DNA from: JAVBKX01 sp031553835
GTDB lineage: Bacteria > Bacteroidota > Bacteroidia > Bacteroidales > Azobacteroidaceae
Direction: 5' to 3'
Length of the DNA: 64,000 nt
Assembly (NCBI GenBank): GCA_031553835.1
Contig: JAVBKX010000042.1
Span: 1-64,000 of the forward strand
Part shown: piece by piece, positions 18,057-27,949 of the stretch
Layout: each line of letters begins with the position of its first letter
Position numbering within the stretch: the first letter of the stretch is position 1
Translations under genes and position numbers: made by a program
Notes under the pieces: model-generated
What the model was told of the DNA's origin: nothing
The model's database searches: none
The model's input: the letters and a program-made list of their open reading frames with translations, nothing else

Positions 18057-19003
18057 ACTGATTGTATTTTTTGTTTTACAAAAGAACCGATTCTCATAAA
18101 TTGATGTTTAATTTTCAAACAGCAAATGGGTCGTTTATATTGGTTTTTAACCGAATCTGGTTGCTTTGTCCAATCCACTTTTTTCAACTCTTGCAAAGCC
18201 AAAGCCCGATATTTATCACTCAAATAATATGGGAATAATCCATACGTTCGAAGATTATCCAGCATTTGCTTTAAGTAAGGAACTTCGTTACTCCTTTCTT
18301 CAAAAATATCTAAATGCCATAACATGTGTTTCTCCGGTTCCTGTAAATTACCAATAGCACGACTTTGTTGTGCCACATCCTGATTATAATAGGCCAATGG
18401 TTTATTTATCAAAGCCGTTTTATATTTTAAAGCTATACGCAGCCACAAATCAAAATCCTCTCCTAATTTAAGTCTTGGGCTGAATCCTGCCATCTCATGA
18501 AAGATGTCCCTTTTGAGAATTACAGTTCCTGTCCATATTGGCATCCAGGGAGATATAGTATAAGCCTTGCAATAGTCAAAATAATCTTGGGTAAAACCTT
18601 CCGGAACTCCAATTCGGGCAGGAATTTTTTTATTGTTTTTTACTTTGAAGTAGGAGCTTGCATAAATGGCTGCTTCCGGAAAATCTTCTATCAGTTTTTT
18701 TATTTCTTCTAAAAAAGTTGGCTCCCACCAATCGTCTGCATCTAAAAAGGCAATGTAATCGTATTTGGCAGCTTTTACACCATTATTGCGGGCAGTGGAA
18801 ACTCCAAAATTCTGTTGTTCAATGATCTTCCATTTAATTGCAACATCTTGTAGTACTCTTTTACATATTTCTATAGAATTGTCAGTTGACCCATCATCTA
18901 CAATAATAAGCTCAAACTCCTGACAGGTTTGATTTAATACCGACAACACCGCCTTTTCTACATAGGGTGCTTTGTTGTATAGGGGAATGACAACAGAAAA
19001 CAT
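18041..19003 (-). CDS. Glycosyltransferase, GT2 type
   Basis: Protein of 320 residues with a GT-A fold: MFSVVIPLYNKAPYVEKAVL, VDDGSTDNS and FLDADDWWEPTFLEEI, with the DXD-like motif in LDADDWW. It is an inverting transferase that uses a nucleotide-diphospho sugar. The frame is open to 19060, but that part overlaps the upstream gene; the ATG at 19003, directly before FSVVIPLYNK and 20 bases after the upstream stop, is the better start. The 3' end overlaps the next gene by 16 bases. Confidence 0.88.
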   Translation of the reverse strand: MFSVVIPLYNKAPYVEKAVLSVLNQTCQEFELIIVDDGSTDNSIEICKRVLQDVAIKWKIIEQQNFGVSTARNNGVKAAKYDYIAFLDADDWWEPTFLEEIKKLIEDFPEAAIYASSYFKVKNNKKIPARIGVPEGFTQDYFDYCKAYTISPWMPIWTGTVILKRDIFHEMAGFSPRLKLGEDFDLWLRIALKYKTALINKPLAYYNQDVAQQSRAIGNLQEPEKHMLWHLDIFEERSNEVPYLKQMLDNLRTYGLFPYYLSDKYRALALQELKKVDWTKQPDSVKNQYKRPICCLKIKHQFMRIGSFVKQKIQSVCVKK

Positions 19004-19023
19004 ATACTCATTTATTTTTAAAT

Positions 19024-19860
19024 TTAAAAAACAATTTCCCGTTTCCTTTTTATCTTCCATTTGTCCAATTTAAACAAACATCTCTCCATAAAATAATACA
19101 ACTTATTCAATAAGTGATAGCGTTTTATACGCTGTGCTTGACTGATTGAAAATGACCAGGTTTGATAATCTAGTAATATTTTTGCCGGTAGTAATTCTTT
19201 CAAAACCTGTAACCGTTCAGCTTTATCTAAATTTTTATTGGTTTCACTGATGCCAGTCATATCGAACAAAGTGATATCAATATCCCTATATTCTATATTT
19301 TCATTGCCAAATATAATTGTTTGCAGATACCACTTCCAGTCAGAAACTATTTTTAAGGATTCATCATATAAACCATACTTGTTAAATAATGAACGTTTTA
19401 TATAAGCAGGTGAATGATTTAGTGTTCCTCTGTAAAAGTCGAGCATGGAGGGTTGCCGTCCGGCAAACCCCTTATCCTTTAATATACCATACGATTGTAA
19501 TTTTAGCATATTGCCGTACAAAATAGGGATATTGTCATTTAAGGCGGTTATCATGCGCTCTGTTACCTCGTTGCCGGCCAAACAATCGCCAGAATTAATA
19601 AACTGAACATATTCTCCTTTTGCAATTCGTATTCCTTTGTTCATCGCCTGATAAATGCCATTGTCGGGCTCGCTTATCCAAAAAAATGAACACCTTGAGT
19701 CGTTGGCGTATTGCTTAATGATATCCTGGCTGCCGTCGGTACTTCCGCCATCTACCACAATGTACTCAAACTCTTTTGAAGTTTGGGAGAATACACTTTG
19801 CATGGTTTTTTGTAAACCGGAAGCATTATTGTAATTTATGGTGATAATGGAGAGTTTCAT
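19024..19860 (-). CDS. Glycosyltransferase, GT2 type (WcaE-like)
   Basis: Protein of 278 residues with MKLSIITINYNNASGLQKTM, VDGGSTDGS and EPDNGIYQAMNKGIRIAKGE, and the acidic motif in NSGDCL. This combination (DGGSTDGS plus DxGIYDAMNKGI) marks the WcaE-like branch of GT2, known from colanic acid synthesis. It probably adds one sugar of the repeat unit. It lies 7 bases after the neighbouring transferase gene (19868-20842). Confidence 0.88.
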   Translation of the reverse strand: MKLSIITINYNNASGLQKTMQSVFSQTSKEFEYIVVDGGSTDGSQDIIKQYANDSRCSFFWISEPDNGIYQAMNKGIRIAKGEYVQFINSGDCLAGNEVTERMITALNDNIPILYGNMLKLQSYGILKDKGFAGRQPSMLDFYRGTLNHSPAYIKRSLFNKYGLYDESLKIVSDWKWYLQTIIFGNENIEYRDIDITLFDMTGISETNKNLDKAERLQVLKELLPAKILLDYQTWSFSISQAQRIKRYHLLNKLYYFMERCLFKLDKWKIKRKREIVF

Positions 19861-19867
19861 TCTTAAA

Positions 19868-20842
19868 TCAGTAATATATTTTCTTTTTCAATACAAAAAC
19901 GTTTTTACCTCCTAACATACGACTAATACGGTTTATTATTTTTTTCCAAATGGGTCTTTTTTTATGATAAAAGTAGCTATATACCGCATTCATAATGCGG
20001 CTGTCTAAATATAATATATCCAACAATTTAGGATTCTCAATTGCTTGAGAAATGTCTGTTAAATCATTTTCGATAATTTCACAATGAGTGCCTGAGCCAT
20101 CTAATCCGATATTTTTAACATAAGACTTGCACGGCACAATAGATATACCGTTATTTTTGAAATGAGTAAATGAAAACTGAACATCCCAGGCATCAGATTT
20201 TCCTTCATATTCCTCTTTTAGCATTTTTGACAGATCTTCACCAGAGCGATTAAATGCTTTCATTTGGTGTTGGTTGTTCAAAAAAACAGGAATAAACGAT
20301 TTGTCCCAATCTTCCTGAAACCATCTATCTGACCACGTTCCCCATCCCCAATTAAACGGACGAGTGTAGGCATAGACATCGTATTGGTAATCTTCTGGTA
20401 TTATTACTTTATTTGGCGGTGGACAATGTGCACTTATAGAATAAACCGTTAACTTATGTTCATAATAAGTTAAACATTCATTCATGTAAGTGAGAAAATA
20501 AGGTGATGTATAAATATCGTCTTCCACAACTATTACCTTTTTATATTGTTTCAGTACTTCAGATATGCCATTAATGATCGAATTTCGGCACCCTATATTT
20601 TCTTTGGCAGTAATTATTGTTATAGATTTAAAATCTCTTTGTTTTTCAACTAAGTTTTTTACTTCACTAATTTTTGTAATATCTTCCTTTGTCGCATTTT
20701 CTTTTGCACCATCAATATATACAAACAAATCAGAATCTTGGGCAAGTCTATTTTTACTCAATGCATAAAACGTTTGTTCTGTATGCCAAGGCCTGTTATA
20801 GGCAAATAATACGATTGGCGCTAAGTTCATACTTATTTTCAT
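19868..20842 (-). CDS. Glycosyltransferase-like protein, GT-A fold
   Basis: Protein of 324 residues with APIVLFAYNRPWHTEQTFYA at the start, VVEDDIYTSPYFLTYMN as DXD-like region, and FNWGWGTWSDRW, a motif typical of a GT2-like family found in bacterial glycan loci (often labelled sugar transferase or, misleadingly, haemolytic protein HlpA). The fold is GT-A and the donor is unknown. It overlaps the asparagine synthase gene upstream by 4 bases, so the two are probably translated together. Confidence 0.78.
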   Translation of the reverse strand: MKISMNLAPIVLFAYNRPWHTEQTFYALSKNRLAQDSDLFVYIDGAKENATKEDITKISEVKNLVEKQRDFKSITIITAKENIGCRNSIINGISEVLKQYKKVIVVEDDIYTSPYFLTYMNECLTYYEHKLTVYSISAHCPPPNKVIIPEDYQYDVYAYTRPFNWGWGTWSDRWFQEDWDKSFIPVFLNNQHQMKAFNRSGEDLSKMLKEEYEGKSDAWDVQFSFTHFKNNGISIVPCKSYVKNIGLDGSGTHCEIIENDLTDISQAIENPKLLDILYLDSRIMNAVYSYFYHKKRPIWKKIINRISRMLGGKNVFVLKKKIYY

Positions 20843-22629
20843 TTTAGAAGTAATGATAAAACCCTATCTGCCAATACTGAATTATAATATTTGTGATCAG
20901 AGACCATCATTTTATAATTGTATGAGGCAACAACTTCTTTTATGAAATCATTAGGAGGTGTAAATCCTCTTTTTTGAGCAAATAAAATATAATCAGGCAC
21001 AATTCCACGCAAGACTTCTTTCAAAAAATATTTAGCTTGTCCTTTTTTATATTTAATTTCAAGCGGTAGCCCTGAAACATACTCTATCAACTTGTAATCA
21101 AGTAAGGGCGAGCGTATTTCTAACGAATTCCCCATCCCCAATCTATCTGATAAATATAAGTAAGCCATAACCATGATATTGTCGAAGCTGAATTCGTAAA
21201 CTAAATCGAGTTCCTTTCCTAACTCGCAATTGCCAAATGATTTATACAGATCAATATCGGAAAAAGAGAATTCTACTTCTCCTACCTTTAATTTAGCATC
21301 TTTTGCAAAATCAACATAATCCTGATATTGCCAAAATCCGATTGAACTATCGGCAATTTTCAAAGGATAACCAGCATATAAAATGTATTTCCAATGCTTT
21401 AATAGAAATTTCAGAAATTCTTTCTTTTTTTCTGATCCTTTCCAAGGGAATAATGCCTGATGTTGTCTTTGAATGTTCAATGATTCGGACAAATTGTTCC
21501 AATAGGGATAACCGTAGAATAATTCGTCGCCACCCATGCCTCCTAGTAAGACTTTAAAACCTAATTGTTTGACTTTTTTGTATAATGCCCATTGGGCGAT
21601 TGCCGCCGCGTCTGTAATCGGTTCGTCAATATATTGGGTTAATTCTTCAAAACTGTTTTTAAAATCCGATTCATCCAATTCTATTTCGTGATAAATAAAT
21701 CCTTTTTCTTTGGCAAATTGTTTGGCAACGGCTCGTTCGTCACAATCGTGTTGACCTTTATATCCGGCAGTAATGGTATGTACTTCTCTTCCGGCTTCTT
21801 TTGACAACGCTGCAATGGCACTTGAATCAATACCTCCGCTTAACATGACAGCAACAGGAACATCGCTACGGAAACAAATATCTACAGATTTATGCATTAA
21901 TCGGAGTGTTTCAGCCTTTGCTTCTTCAAACGAATCCGTAAACCGGGTGGAAGTATCACGCTTCCAGTAATAAAATTTATTCAAGCCTTTTTCGTCCAAC
22001 AAAATGTATTGACCGGGCTCTATTTTCTGTATTTGATGGATGAATGTCTTATTTTTATACAAAGGAGCTGTGTAGCGGATGGGGGCCGCTAATTGTTCCA
22101 TATCTACCTGCGGCTTTTCAATCCAATTTTTTAATATGGTTTTCAGTTCTGTGCAGAATACAATCCCGCAGGGAATCTCGGAATAATAAATCGTTTTCTC
22201 TCCAATTCTATCACGTGCTGCAAAAAACTGTTTTTTAGCGCTATCCCAGAGACAAAAGGCAAACATTCCTCGCAGATGGTTCAAACATTTTGTTCCATAT
22301 TCTTCATATAGATGCAATATGACTTCAGAATCGCTATCAGAATTAAATATATGACCTTTTAGTATCAGGTCTTTTTTTAGTTCGATATAATTGTAAATTT
22401 CTCCGTTACAAGCCAGAACTAAAGATTTATCTTCATTAAACAAGGGTTGTTTACCTTTTTCCAATCCAATGATAGACAAACGAGTTTGTGCCATACCACA
22501 ATGTTCATCATTCCAAACGCCTCTGTCATCAGGACCGCGATAGTGCATGTCTTCATTCATGCAATGAAGTTTATCAATATCGGTGTTTGAGATTGCTGTA
22601 TATCTATATATTGCTGATATTCCACACAT
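20839..22629 (-). CDS. asnB: Asparagine synthase (glutamine-hydrolysing), glycan-locus copy
   Basis: Protein of 596 residues with both domains of class II asparagine synthases: an N-terminal glutaminase (Cys2 in MCGISAIYRY, RGPDDRG at 31-37) and a C-terminal ATP-pyrophosphatase domain (SGGIDSS at 264-270). It moves ammonia from glutamine to an adenylated carboxylate. Inside polysaccharide loci such enzymes are thought to amidate the carboxyl group of uronic acids (as proposed for WbpS in Pseudomonas) rather than make free asparagine. That role is inferred from context here. It sits between two glycosyltransferase genes with a 4-base overlap downstream. Confidence 0.88.
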   Translation of the reverse strand: MCGISAIYRYTAISNTDIDKLHCMNEDMHYRGPDDRGVWNDEHCGMAQTRLSIIGLEKGKQPLFNEDKSLVLACNGEIYNYIELKKDLILKGHIFNSDSDSEVILHLYEEYGTKCLNHLRGMFAFCLWDSAKKQFFAARDRIGEKTIYYSEIPCGIVFCTELKTILKNWIEKPQVDMEQLAAPIRYTAPLYKNKTFIHQIQKIEPGQYILLDEKGLNKFYYWKRDTSTRFTDSFEEAKAETLRLMHKSVDICFRSDVPVAVMLSGGIDSSAIAALSKEAGREVHTITAGYKGQHDCDERAVAKQFAKEKGFIYHEIELDESDFKNSFEELTQYIDEPITDAAAIAQWALYKKVKQLGFKVLLGGMGGDELFYGYPYWNNLSESLNIQRQHQALFPWKGSEKKKEFLKFLLKHWKYILYAGYPLKIADSSIGFWQYQDYVDFAKDAKLKVGEVEFSFSDIDLYKSFGNCELGKELDLVYEFSFDNIMVMAYLYLSDRLGMGNSLEIRSPLLDYKLIEYVSGLPLEIKYKKGQAKYFLKEVLRGIVPDYILFAQKRGFTPPNDFIKEVVASYNYKMMVSDHKYYNSVLADRVLSLLLK

Positions 22630-22633
22630 TTTT

Positions 22634-23782
22634 TTAATTGTTCTTTTTAATCAAACTCGTTATTATTTCATAAATAGCGTTGGTATTTTGTTCAGAAGAA
22701 AAATTTGCTTTTGCATCTTCGTAAGCCGTTTTTCCCATACTTGTTAATACCTCAGGGTTTTCGATGAAATGATAGATATTTTTTGCCAGTTCTTCTACAT
22801 TGCCTAATGGATATAAATATCCGGAAACTCCTGCTTTGACCACTTCCTGATTTGCTCCGGCTATGGATGCAATTACAGGCATGGTATGAAGCATATATTC
22901 AACTGTTACACGACCAAAAGCTTCATCTCTGGAACACATTAGTCCCAAATTCATTTTTTGTAATATCTCATGAATATTTTCCTGATGTCCATGGAAAATA
23001 ACAAATTCGTCCAAATGATTGTTCCTGACATAATTTTGTGTCAAAGATACATAATCTTCTTTCGCTCCTCCAATTAAATGTAACCTGATTTGCTTCTGAC
23101 CATAATGATTGTTCAGAATCTGTATGGCTTTTATGGCATCCAACTGATTCTTTTGCTCAGAAATAATTCCAACCATACAAAGATTTAAAGTTTCTTTGAA
23201 ACTGTTTTCCCGGATGGGAGTTTTTGCAAAATCGATTCCATTGTATATTCTGCAAATCCGCTCCTGAGGGATTAAATCTTTATATGATTCACAGAGATAA
23301 TTGGAAATAAGAATATATTTGTCTGCCGCTGTTTCTAAAAAATGTTTAGAACATAATTTACCCAATGATAATTTAAAATTAAACGATTCCAAACTTTCTC
23401 TCAGGTGCCAAATATGAGGAATTTTTAATTTGTCTTTAATTAGCGCCCCTATATTTATTGTGATTGAATTGCTGTATATCAGATCTATTGCATAAGGTTT
23501 TATCAATGCGATGATTTTATGAATGCGATAATAATTAACCAATTGTTTTCTAATATTGAGTATTTTTTTATACAAGCCTTTATCTTCATTGACCCACCAG
23601 TAGAAATGTGTTATGATGTAAGGAATATTTTCTTTTTCAAGCCAAATACAAATATCTCCATGATTACGCAAAAGGACTACCGGTTTTATGTTGCCTTTTT
23701 CCCTTAGTTCCAATATCAATTGAAGCATGGATCTGTTGGCTCCGTACATAGCGGAGTAGTGTGTGATAAAAAGGATATTCAT
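22634..23782 (-). CDS. Glycosyltransferase, GT4 type
   Basis: Protein of 382 residues with the GT-B layout: NILFITHYSAMYGANRSMLQ at the start, the hinge sequence ICRIYNGIDFAKTP, and the donor motif RDEAFGRVTVEYMLHTMPVIA (an E-x7-E type site with AFGRVTVE) in the C-terminal half. A GT4 retaining transferase of unknown sugar specificity acting on lipid-linked intermediates. It overlaps the GT2 gene upstream by 4 bases. Confidence 0.9.
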   Translation of the reverse strand: MNILFITHYSAMYGANRSMLQLILELREKGNIKPVVLLRNHGDICIWLEKENIPYIITHFYWWVNEDKGLYKKILNIRKQLVNYYRIHKIIALIKPYAIDLIYSNSITINIGALIKDKLKIPHIWHLRESLESFNFKLSLGKLCSKHFLETAADKYILISNYLCESYKDLIPQERICRIYNGIDFAKTPIRENSFKETLNLCMVGIISEQKNQLDAIKAIQILNNHYGQKQIRLHLIGGAKEDYVSLTQNYVRNNHLDEFVIFHGHQENIHEILQKMNLGLMCSRDEAFGRVTVEYMLHTMPVIASIAGANQEVVKAGVSGYLYPLGNVEELAKNIYHFIENPEVLTSMGKTAYEDAKANFSSEQNTNAIYEIITSLIKKNN

Positions 23783-24666
23783 AAATAGCTTTTATAGAAT
23801 TTAACGGTTACCATTTTAAACGTAATCCAACATCCACAATTGGCAATCAGAGTAGGGATGACTTTTATAACCTCTTTTTTTGATATTGACATCAATAGGT
23901 GTAAATATTCCCTGATACCTTTTTCTGCATAACCTTCTTTTTGATATGGTTTCAATAATTTATATTTTGCGCTTTCCACTATGATGCGAGTCTGTATGGC
24001 ATTGGTATTTATTATTCTTGTCAAAGAATTTACGCGATAAGACAATACATAAATAATTACATCAGATATTAATACCGTATCCGTTTTCAGTGCTAAATAA
24101 GTAGAAAACAAAACATCATTGCTGTGTTCAACTTCTTGAAATTTAATATTATATTTTTTTACTATATCCGCTTTAATAAATCGTCCCCAAGGAACAGGAA
24201 TCGAGAATAATAAATCTTTCGTTTTTTCTTTTTTGATACGTATTAAAATATTATTTCGTTCGTCTGTGACTATGCGAGTTGGTTCTAAGGTTTGGCAATC
24301 AACACTCTCAACCATAAAATAAATCACATCATTTTCATCATTTTTGTATAAATCCAATGCTTCCTCCAAACAGGGAGTAAAATAATCGTCGGCATCGGCA
24401 AATATCAACCACTTCCCTTTAGCATGCTCTAAACCCAGGTTTCGTGCGTATCCGGCACCTTTTCGTCCGTTTTCATTTTTCCCAAATATTATTTCGATGT
24501 AAGGGTCATTCAATCCCGGAAAATGGGAAAAGTCCACCATTTCCGCATCGCTATTATCATCTATCACAATAATTTGTACATCTTCTCGGCGTGGAATAGA
24601 ATTCAAACAACGTTGAAGAAGATCAGGAATATTTTTATGAGGTATGATGATGGAATAATTTACCAT
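23779..24666 (-). CDS. Glycosyltransferase, GT2 type
   Basis: Protein of 295 residues with MVNYSIIIPHKNIPDLLQRC, VIDDNSD, and FADADDYFTPCLEEAL as the DXD region; a GT-A inverting transferase. The frame is open to 24726, which would overlap the upstream gene by 55 bases; the ATG at 24666 lies 5 bases after that gene's stop and directly before the conserved beta strand, so I use it. Its 3' end overlaps the GT4 gene by 4 bases. Confidence 0.86.
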   Translation of the reverse strand: MVNYSIIIPHKNIPDLLQRCLNSIPRREDVQIIVIDDNSDAEMVDFSHFPGLNDPYIEIIFGKNENGRKGAGYARNLGLEHAKGKWLIFADADDYFTPCLEEALDLYKNDENDVIYFMVESVDCQTLEPTRIVTDERNNILIRIKKEKTKDLLFSIPVPWGRFIKADIVKKYNIKFQEVEHSNDVLFSTYLALKTDTVLISDVIIYVLSYRVNSLTRIINTNAIQTRIIVESAKYKLLKPYQKEGYAEKGIREYLHLLMSISKKEVIKVIPTLIANCGCWITFKMVTVKFYKSYL

Positions 24667-24671
24667 ACTTT

Positions 24672-25679
24672 TTATATAAACTTTAAACATCTGTTTCTTA
24701 ATACAGTACCTATATGCGATTTGCATACGAATTGAGGAAGCAATAAACAGAGTAAAAAAGGTAATGCCTTAATGTTACCAATATGTATATCTTTCACGAT
24801 CAATCTTCTTACAAACTTTCTATATGGAGCGACTAATTTCTTTTCTCTGGTTGCTAAGTCCATCCGGCATATTTGCTGTGCCAACTGTATCAAATATTTT
24901 TCTTTTTGAAATCGGTAGCACCCATTGTGAGTAAAATCTTCAAACACAATCTTTAAAATAACCAACCAACTGCCTATACTTTTGTAGTTATCTCCGGAGC
25001 GCATAATTGACCCGTGAGTATGATACTGTATGTATGTATATTCAGTGGTAAATGCAATAGTGTGCATTTTTTTTACTGCCCAAAACATCCATAAATTGTC
25101 TTCATGAATGATTCCCTCTTTAAACCAAAGTTCATTATCTATCATGAACTCTCGTCTGATCAGTTTATTCCACACCGGTATGGGAATAAGGTGCACATAT
25201 AGGCTGTCAAAATGTTTAATTATCCAATTATTATCGATTACATACTCAGGAAATCCTTTATACAACATATTCCACCAGTCAACTTCTTTTGCCGGGGTCG
25301 GAATTATTTGTACATTTCCCTGTACGACATCCACTTTCGGATATTTTTCAACCAACGCAACCAAATGTTCTATACACAAAGGTAAGATTTCATCATCACT
25401 ATCAAAATAATAAATATAGTCGCCTTTAGCTTCGGTGGTTCCGGTATTTCGAGCAGCTGATAATCCGCGGTTTTCTGTGTGGTGAATAACCTTGAAATCA
25501 ATATGTCCCAAATATATTTCCAATCGTTTTTCTGTCAACAACATACTGTCGTCAGAAGAACAATCATCCACCAAAATACACTCTATATACTGATAGGTTT
25601 GATTAATGACGGAGTCTATGCAACGAATAATATATGCAGAAACATTGTATATTGGTATTATGATGGATACTTTTATCAT
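24672..25679 (-). CDS. Glycosyltransferase, GT2 type
   Basis: Protein of 335 residues with MIKVSIIIPIYNVSAYIIRC, LVDDCSSDDS, GLSAARNTG and YYFDSDDEILPLCI, the canonical motifs of GT2 family enzymes (CpsI/WfgS-like), with the DXD equivalent in DSDDE. It transfers a sugar from a nucleotide donor to a lipid-linked acceptor; the sugar cannot be predicted. Its start overlaps the GT10 gene by 4 bases (ATGA). Confidence 0.9.
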   Translation of the reverse strand: MIKVSIIIPIYNVSAYIIRCIDSVINQTYQYIECILVDDCSSDDSMLLTEKRLEIYLGHIDFKVIHHTENRGLSAARNTGTTEAKGDYIYYFDSDDEILPLCIEHLVALVEKYPKVDVVQGNVQIIPTPAKEVDWWNMLYKGFPEYVIDNNWIIKHFDSLYVHLIPIPVWNKLIRREFMIDNELWFKEGIIHEDNLWMFWAVKKMHTIAFTTEYTYIQYHTHGSIMRSGDNYKSIGSWLVILKIVFEDFTHNGCYRFQKEKYLIQLAQQICRMDLATREKKLVAPYRKFVRRLIVKDIHIGNIKALPFLLCLLLPQFVCKSHIGTVLRNRCLKFI

Positions 25680-26680
25680 TTATTTAATCTTAGATGTTTT
25701 AGGATAGAAAGAAATACTTTGTTTATGGTTATTAATTCTGATTTTATTGTTGATTTTTCTTTCTCTTGGGTATTGTTACAATTGTAAATGAGATGTAGAT
25801 AATTATTAGTTAAAAAACCATACTTGGGACGTCGGTAGGCTTGTTCTGTATCCTGTATAAATATATTATCGAAGAATTGTAAAAGTATTTCTTCCCAATT
25901 TTTATAAATGTCTGTCAATAACCATGTTTCTTTTATTTTTTCTAAGTAAGCATTGTCATCGTTGTCTAATCGTATAATCTCTTGTATGGCGCGATCCATG
26001 TCATTGTAATCTTTCACCCATACAACAGATTCTGTATTAAAATCTTTCTCTAAGGCCGGATTTCCCCAATATATAGGCAAAGAATCAACCAGCATTGGTT
26101 CTATTATCTTCTCGGTGGTGTAACCTGGAAAAGATGAATTTTCAAAAGCAATGGTAAATTTATAATTTGATATAAAATCCAATTTATTTTCGACACAAAA
26201 ACCAATGTTATTTTCAGCCTTGCCTCCAGAGTCTATTTGTTTGTATTTTGACAATTCTTTAAAAAAATGAACGCGAAATGGATCAGCACAATAATTGTTC
26301 GAATATATAAAATTACAGAATTTTCGGTTCAGCAATTGTCCCTCATTATCTATTTTTTTGTTATAAAGACTACTGAACTTATTGTATATTACAAACAACG
26401 GCAAACGAAAATATCTGTCTCCGAAGTCAAGATGATCGAAGCCGATAGCATAATCACACAAGTTAAAATCGGGGACACAATTCTCACCTGTATAAAATAT
26501 TTTTATACAATTTTCATATTGCAAATGCTTGTTGCCAAAACAAGAAAAAAACAGGTAATCAGGGTGTTGTTCATCAAGAATTACACCATATTTTGTTGAT
26601 AAAGTTTGATAGATAAAATTATTCTTTACATCAAAATCTTTATTCCAAAAATCAGTAAAGTATATTCTTATCCTTTTCAT
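25676..26680 (-). CDS. GT10 fucosyltransferase (alpha-1,3/4 type)
   Basis: Protein of 334 residues with the GT10 signature: FTIAFENSSFPGYTTEKIIE followed by PMLVDSLPIYWGNP (about residues 176-209), which forms the GDP-fucose pocket, and earlier IKIFYTGENCVPDF. GT10 enzymes from Helicobacter and Bacteroides make Lewis-type fucosylated structures. No GDP-fucose synthesis genes (gmd, fcl, fkp) are in the window, so the donor must come from elsewhere in the genome. It lies 15 bases downstream of the Wzt gene. Confidence 0.9.
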   Translation of the reverse strand: MKRIRIYFTDFWNKDFDVKNNFIYQTLSTKYGVILDEQHPDYLFFSCFGNKHLQYENCIKIFYTGENCVPDFNLCDYAIGFDHLDFGDRYFRLPLFVIYNKFSSLYNKKIDNEGQLLNRKFCNFIYSNNYCADPFRVHFFKELSKYKQIDSGGKAENNIGFCVENKLDFISNYKFTIAFENSSFPGYTTEKIIEPMLVDSLPIYWGNPALEKDFNTESVVWVKDYNDMDRAIQEIIRLDNDDNAYLEKIKETWLLTDIYKNWEEILLQFFDNIFIQDTEQAYRRPKYGFLTNNYLHLIYNCNNTQEKEKSTIKSELITINKVFLSILKHLRLNK

Positions 26681-26695
26681 GGTATTTTTACATTG

Positions 26696-27949
26696 TTAGA
26701 TTAAATGTAACCAACCGGCTCCTCTATTGTAATCCAATACGAATCCTGTTTCAGTAGAGAATCCTTCCGAGTTGATAATTAGGCTTTTGTTACAGTCTGC
26801 ATATCCTTCCGTCATTGAATTTACCAAATTTAAACTTGCCACATATTTTCCCTTAGCCATACCTTCTGGTAAGTGTACAACATGATTTAATTCAAATTTA
26901 CCTTTCTCAATCATTGGAGAATTTGCATGATATGGGCTATATAACGCAAGAGGTGTTTCCTTTTCATCGTATAATCGCATTTCTAAGGATAATTTTTTTG
27001 ATGTTAGCAATTCCCCTTTAATAATGATCTGAAAAGATTTTTGTTGATTGAGTGAAAGATGGTTATATGGAGAATTATCCACCAGAACGTCTGAGATAAT
27101 AAGATCTTTGGTTTTTATTACAAATAAATCTTTCAACATTTTTTTTTCTTTAATAATAGTTTTATCGAGATAATAGACCACCACATCATTTACATTTCCA
27201 TTCAAAATACTCTTGCCATTTTCCAATAATACACCTTTGTTACACAACGTTTGAATCGCCGCCATATTATGACTCACAAACAGTACAGTCCGTCCCTCCC
27301 CTCTGCTCACATCCTGCATTTTTCCGATTGCTTTTTTTTGGAATTCGGCATCACCTACGGCTAAGACTTCGTCGACAACGAGAATTTCGGGTTCCAGGTG
27401 TGCAGCTACAGCAAAACCGAGCCGGACGGTCATTCCCGATGAATAGCGCTTTACGGGAGTATCAATGTAGCGCTCTACACCAGCGAAATCAATAATTTCG
27501 TCTAATTTTTTAGCAATTTCCGGTTTACTCATCCCCATAATAGCGCCATTCATATAAATGTTGTCACGCCCGGTAAGCTCCGGATGAAAACCGGTGCCGA
27601 CTTCCAACAGTGATGCGATGCGGCCTTTGGCACAAATGGAACCGGTAGTAGGGGAGGTTACTTTCGACAGAATTTTTAATAAAGTAGATTTGCCGGCTCC
27701 GTTTTTCCCTATAATCCCGACGACATCACCTTGTTCTACTTCAAAATTAATGTCCTTTAATGCCCAAACATACTCGCTGTTACCTTTATGGGAACGGTCA
27801 TTGGTTTCACCAATTTTGAGATAAGGGTCTTCTTTCCTACGGATATTCATTGTAAACCAGCGGTTCAAATCGTGGCTTAACGTGCGAGTGGATACTAAGC
27901 CCAGCCGGTATTGTTTGGAGATATTTTCAAATTTGACAACAATGCTCAT
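26696..27949 (-). CDS. wzt: Wzt-type polysaccharide ABC transporter ATPase
   Basis: Protein of 417 residues. The N-terminal ABC domain has Walker A GKNGAGKST (81-89), signature SSGMTVRLGF (170-179) and Walker B ILVVDEVL (189-196). A C-terminal extension of about 150 residues (from about 265) corresponds to the carbohydrate-binding domain of Wzt proteins that recognise the finished chain end. The transmembrane partner Wzm, normally adjacent, is absent from the window, so either it is encoded elsewhere or export does not follow the standard ABC route. Confidence 0.9.
   Translation of the reverse strand: MSIVVKFENISKQYRLGLVSTRTLSHDLNRWFTMNIRRKEDPYLKIGETNDRSHKGNSEYVWALKDINFEVEQGDVVGIIGKNGAGKSTLLKILSKVTSPTTGSICAKGRIASLLEVGTGFHPELTGRDNIYMNGAIMGMSKPEIAKKLDEIIDFAGVERYIDTPVKRYSSGMTVRLGFAVAAHLEPEILVVDEVLAVGDAEFQKKAIGKMQDVSRGEGRTVLFVSHNMAAIQTLCNKGVLLENGKSILNGNVNDVVVYYLDKTIIKEKKMLKDLFVIKTKDLIISDVLVDNSPYNHLSLNQQKSFQIIIKGELLTSKKLSLEMRLYDEKETPLALYSPYHANSPMIEKGKFELNHVVHLPEGMAKGKYVASLNLVNSMTEGYADCNKSLIINSEGFSTETGFVLDYNRGAGWLHLI

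Noticed and set aside
19004..19060. Upstream start for the GT2 gene at 18041
   Set aside because: It would overlap the preceding gene, and the conserved GT-A strand begins right after the ATG at 19003.
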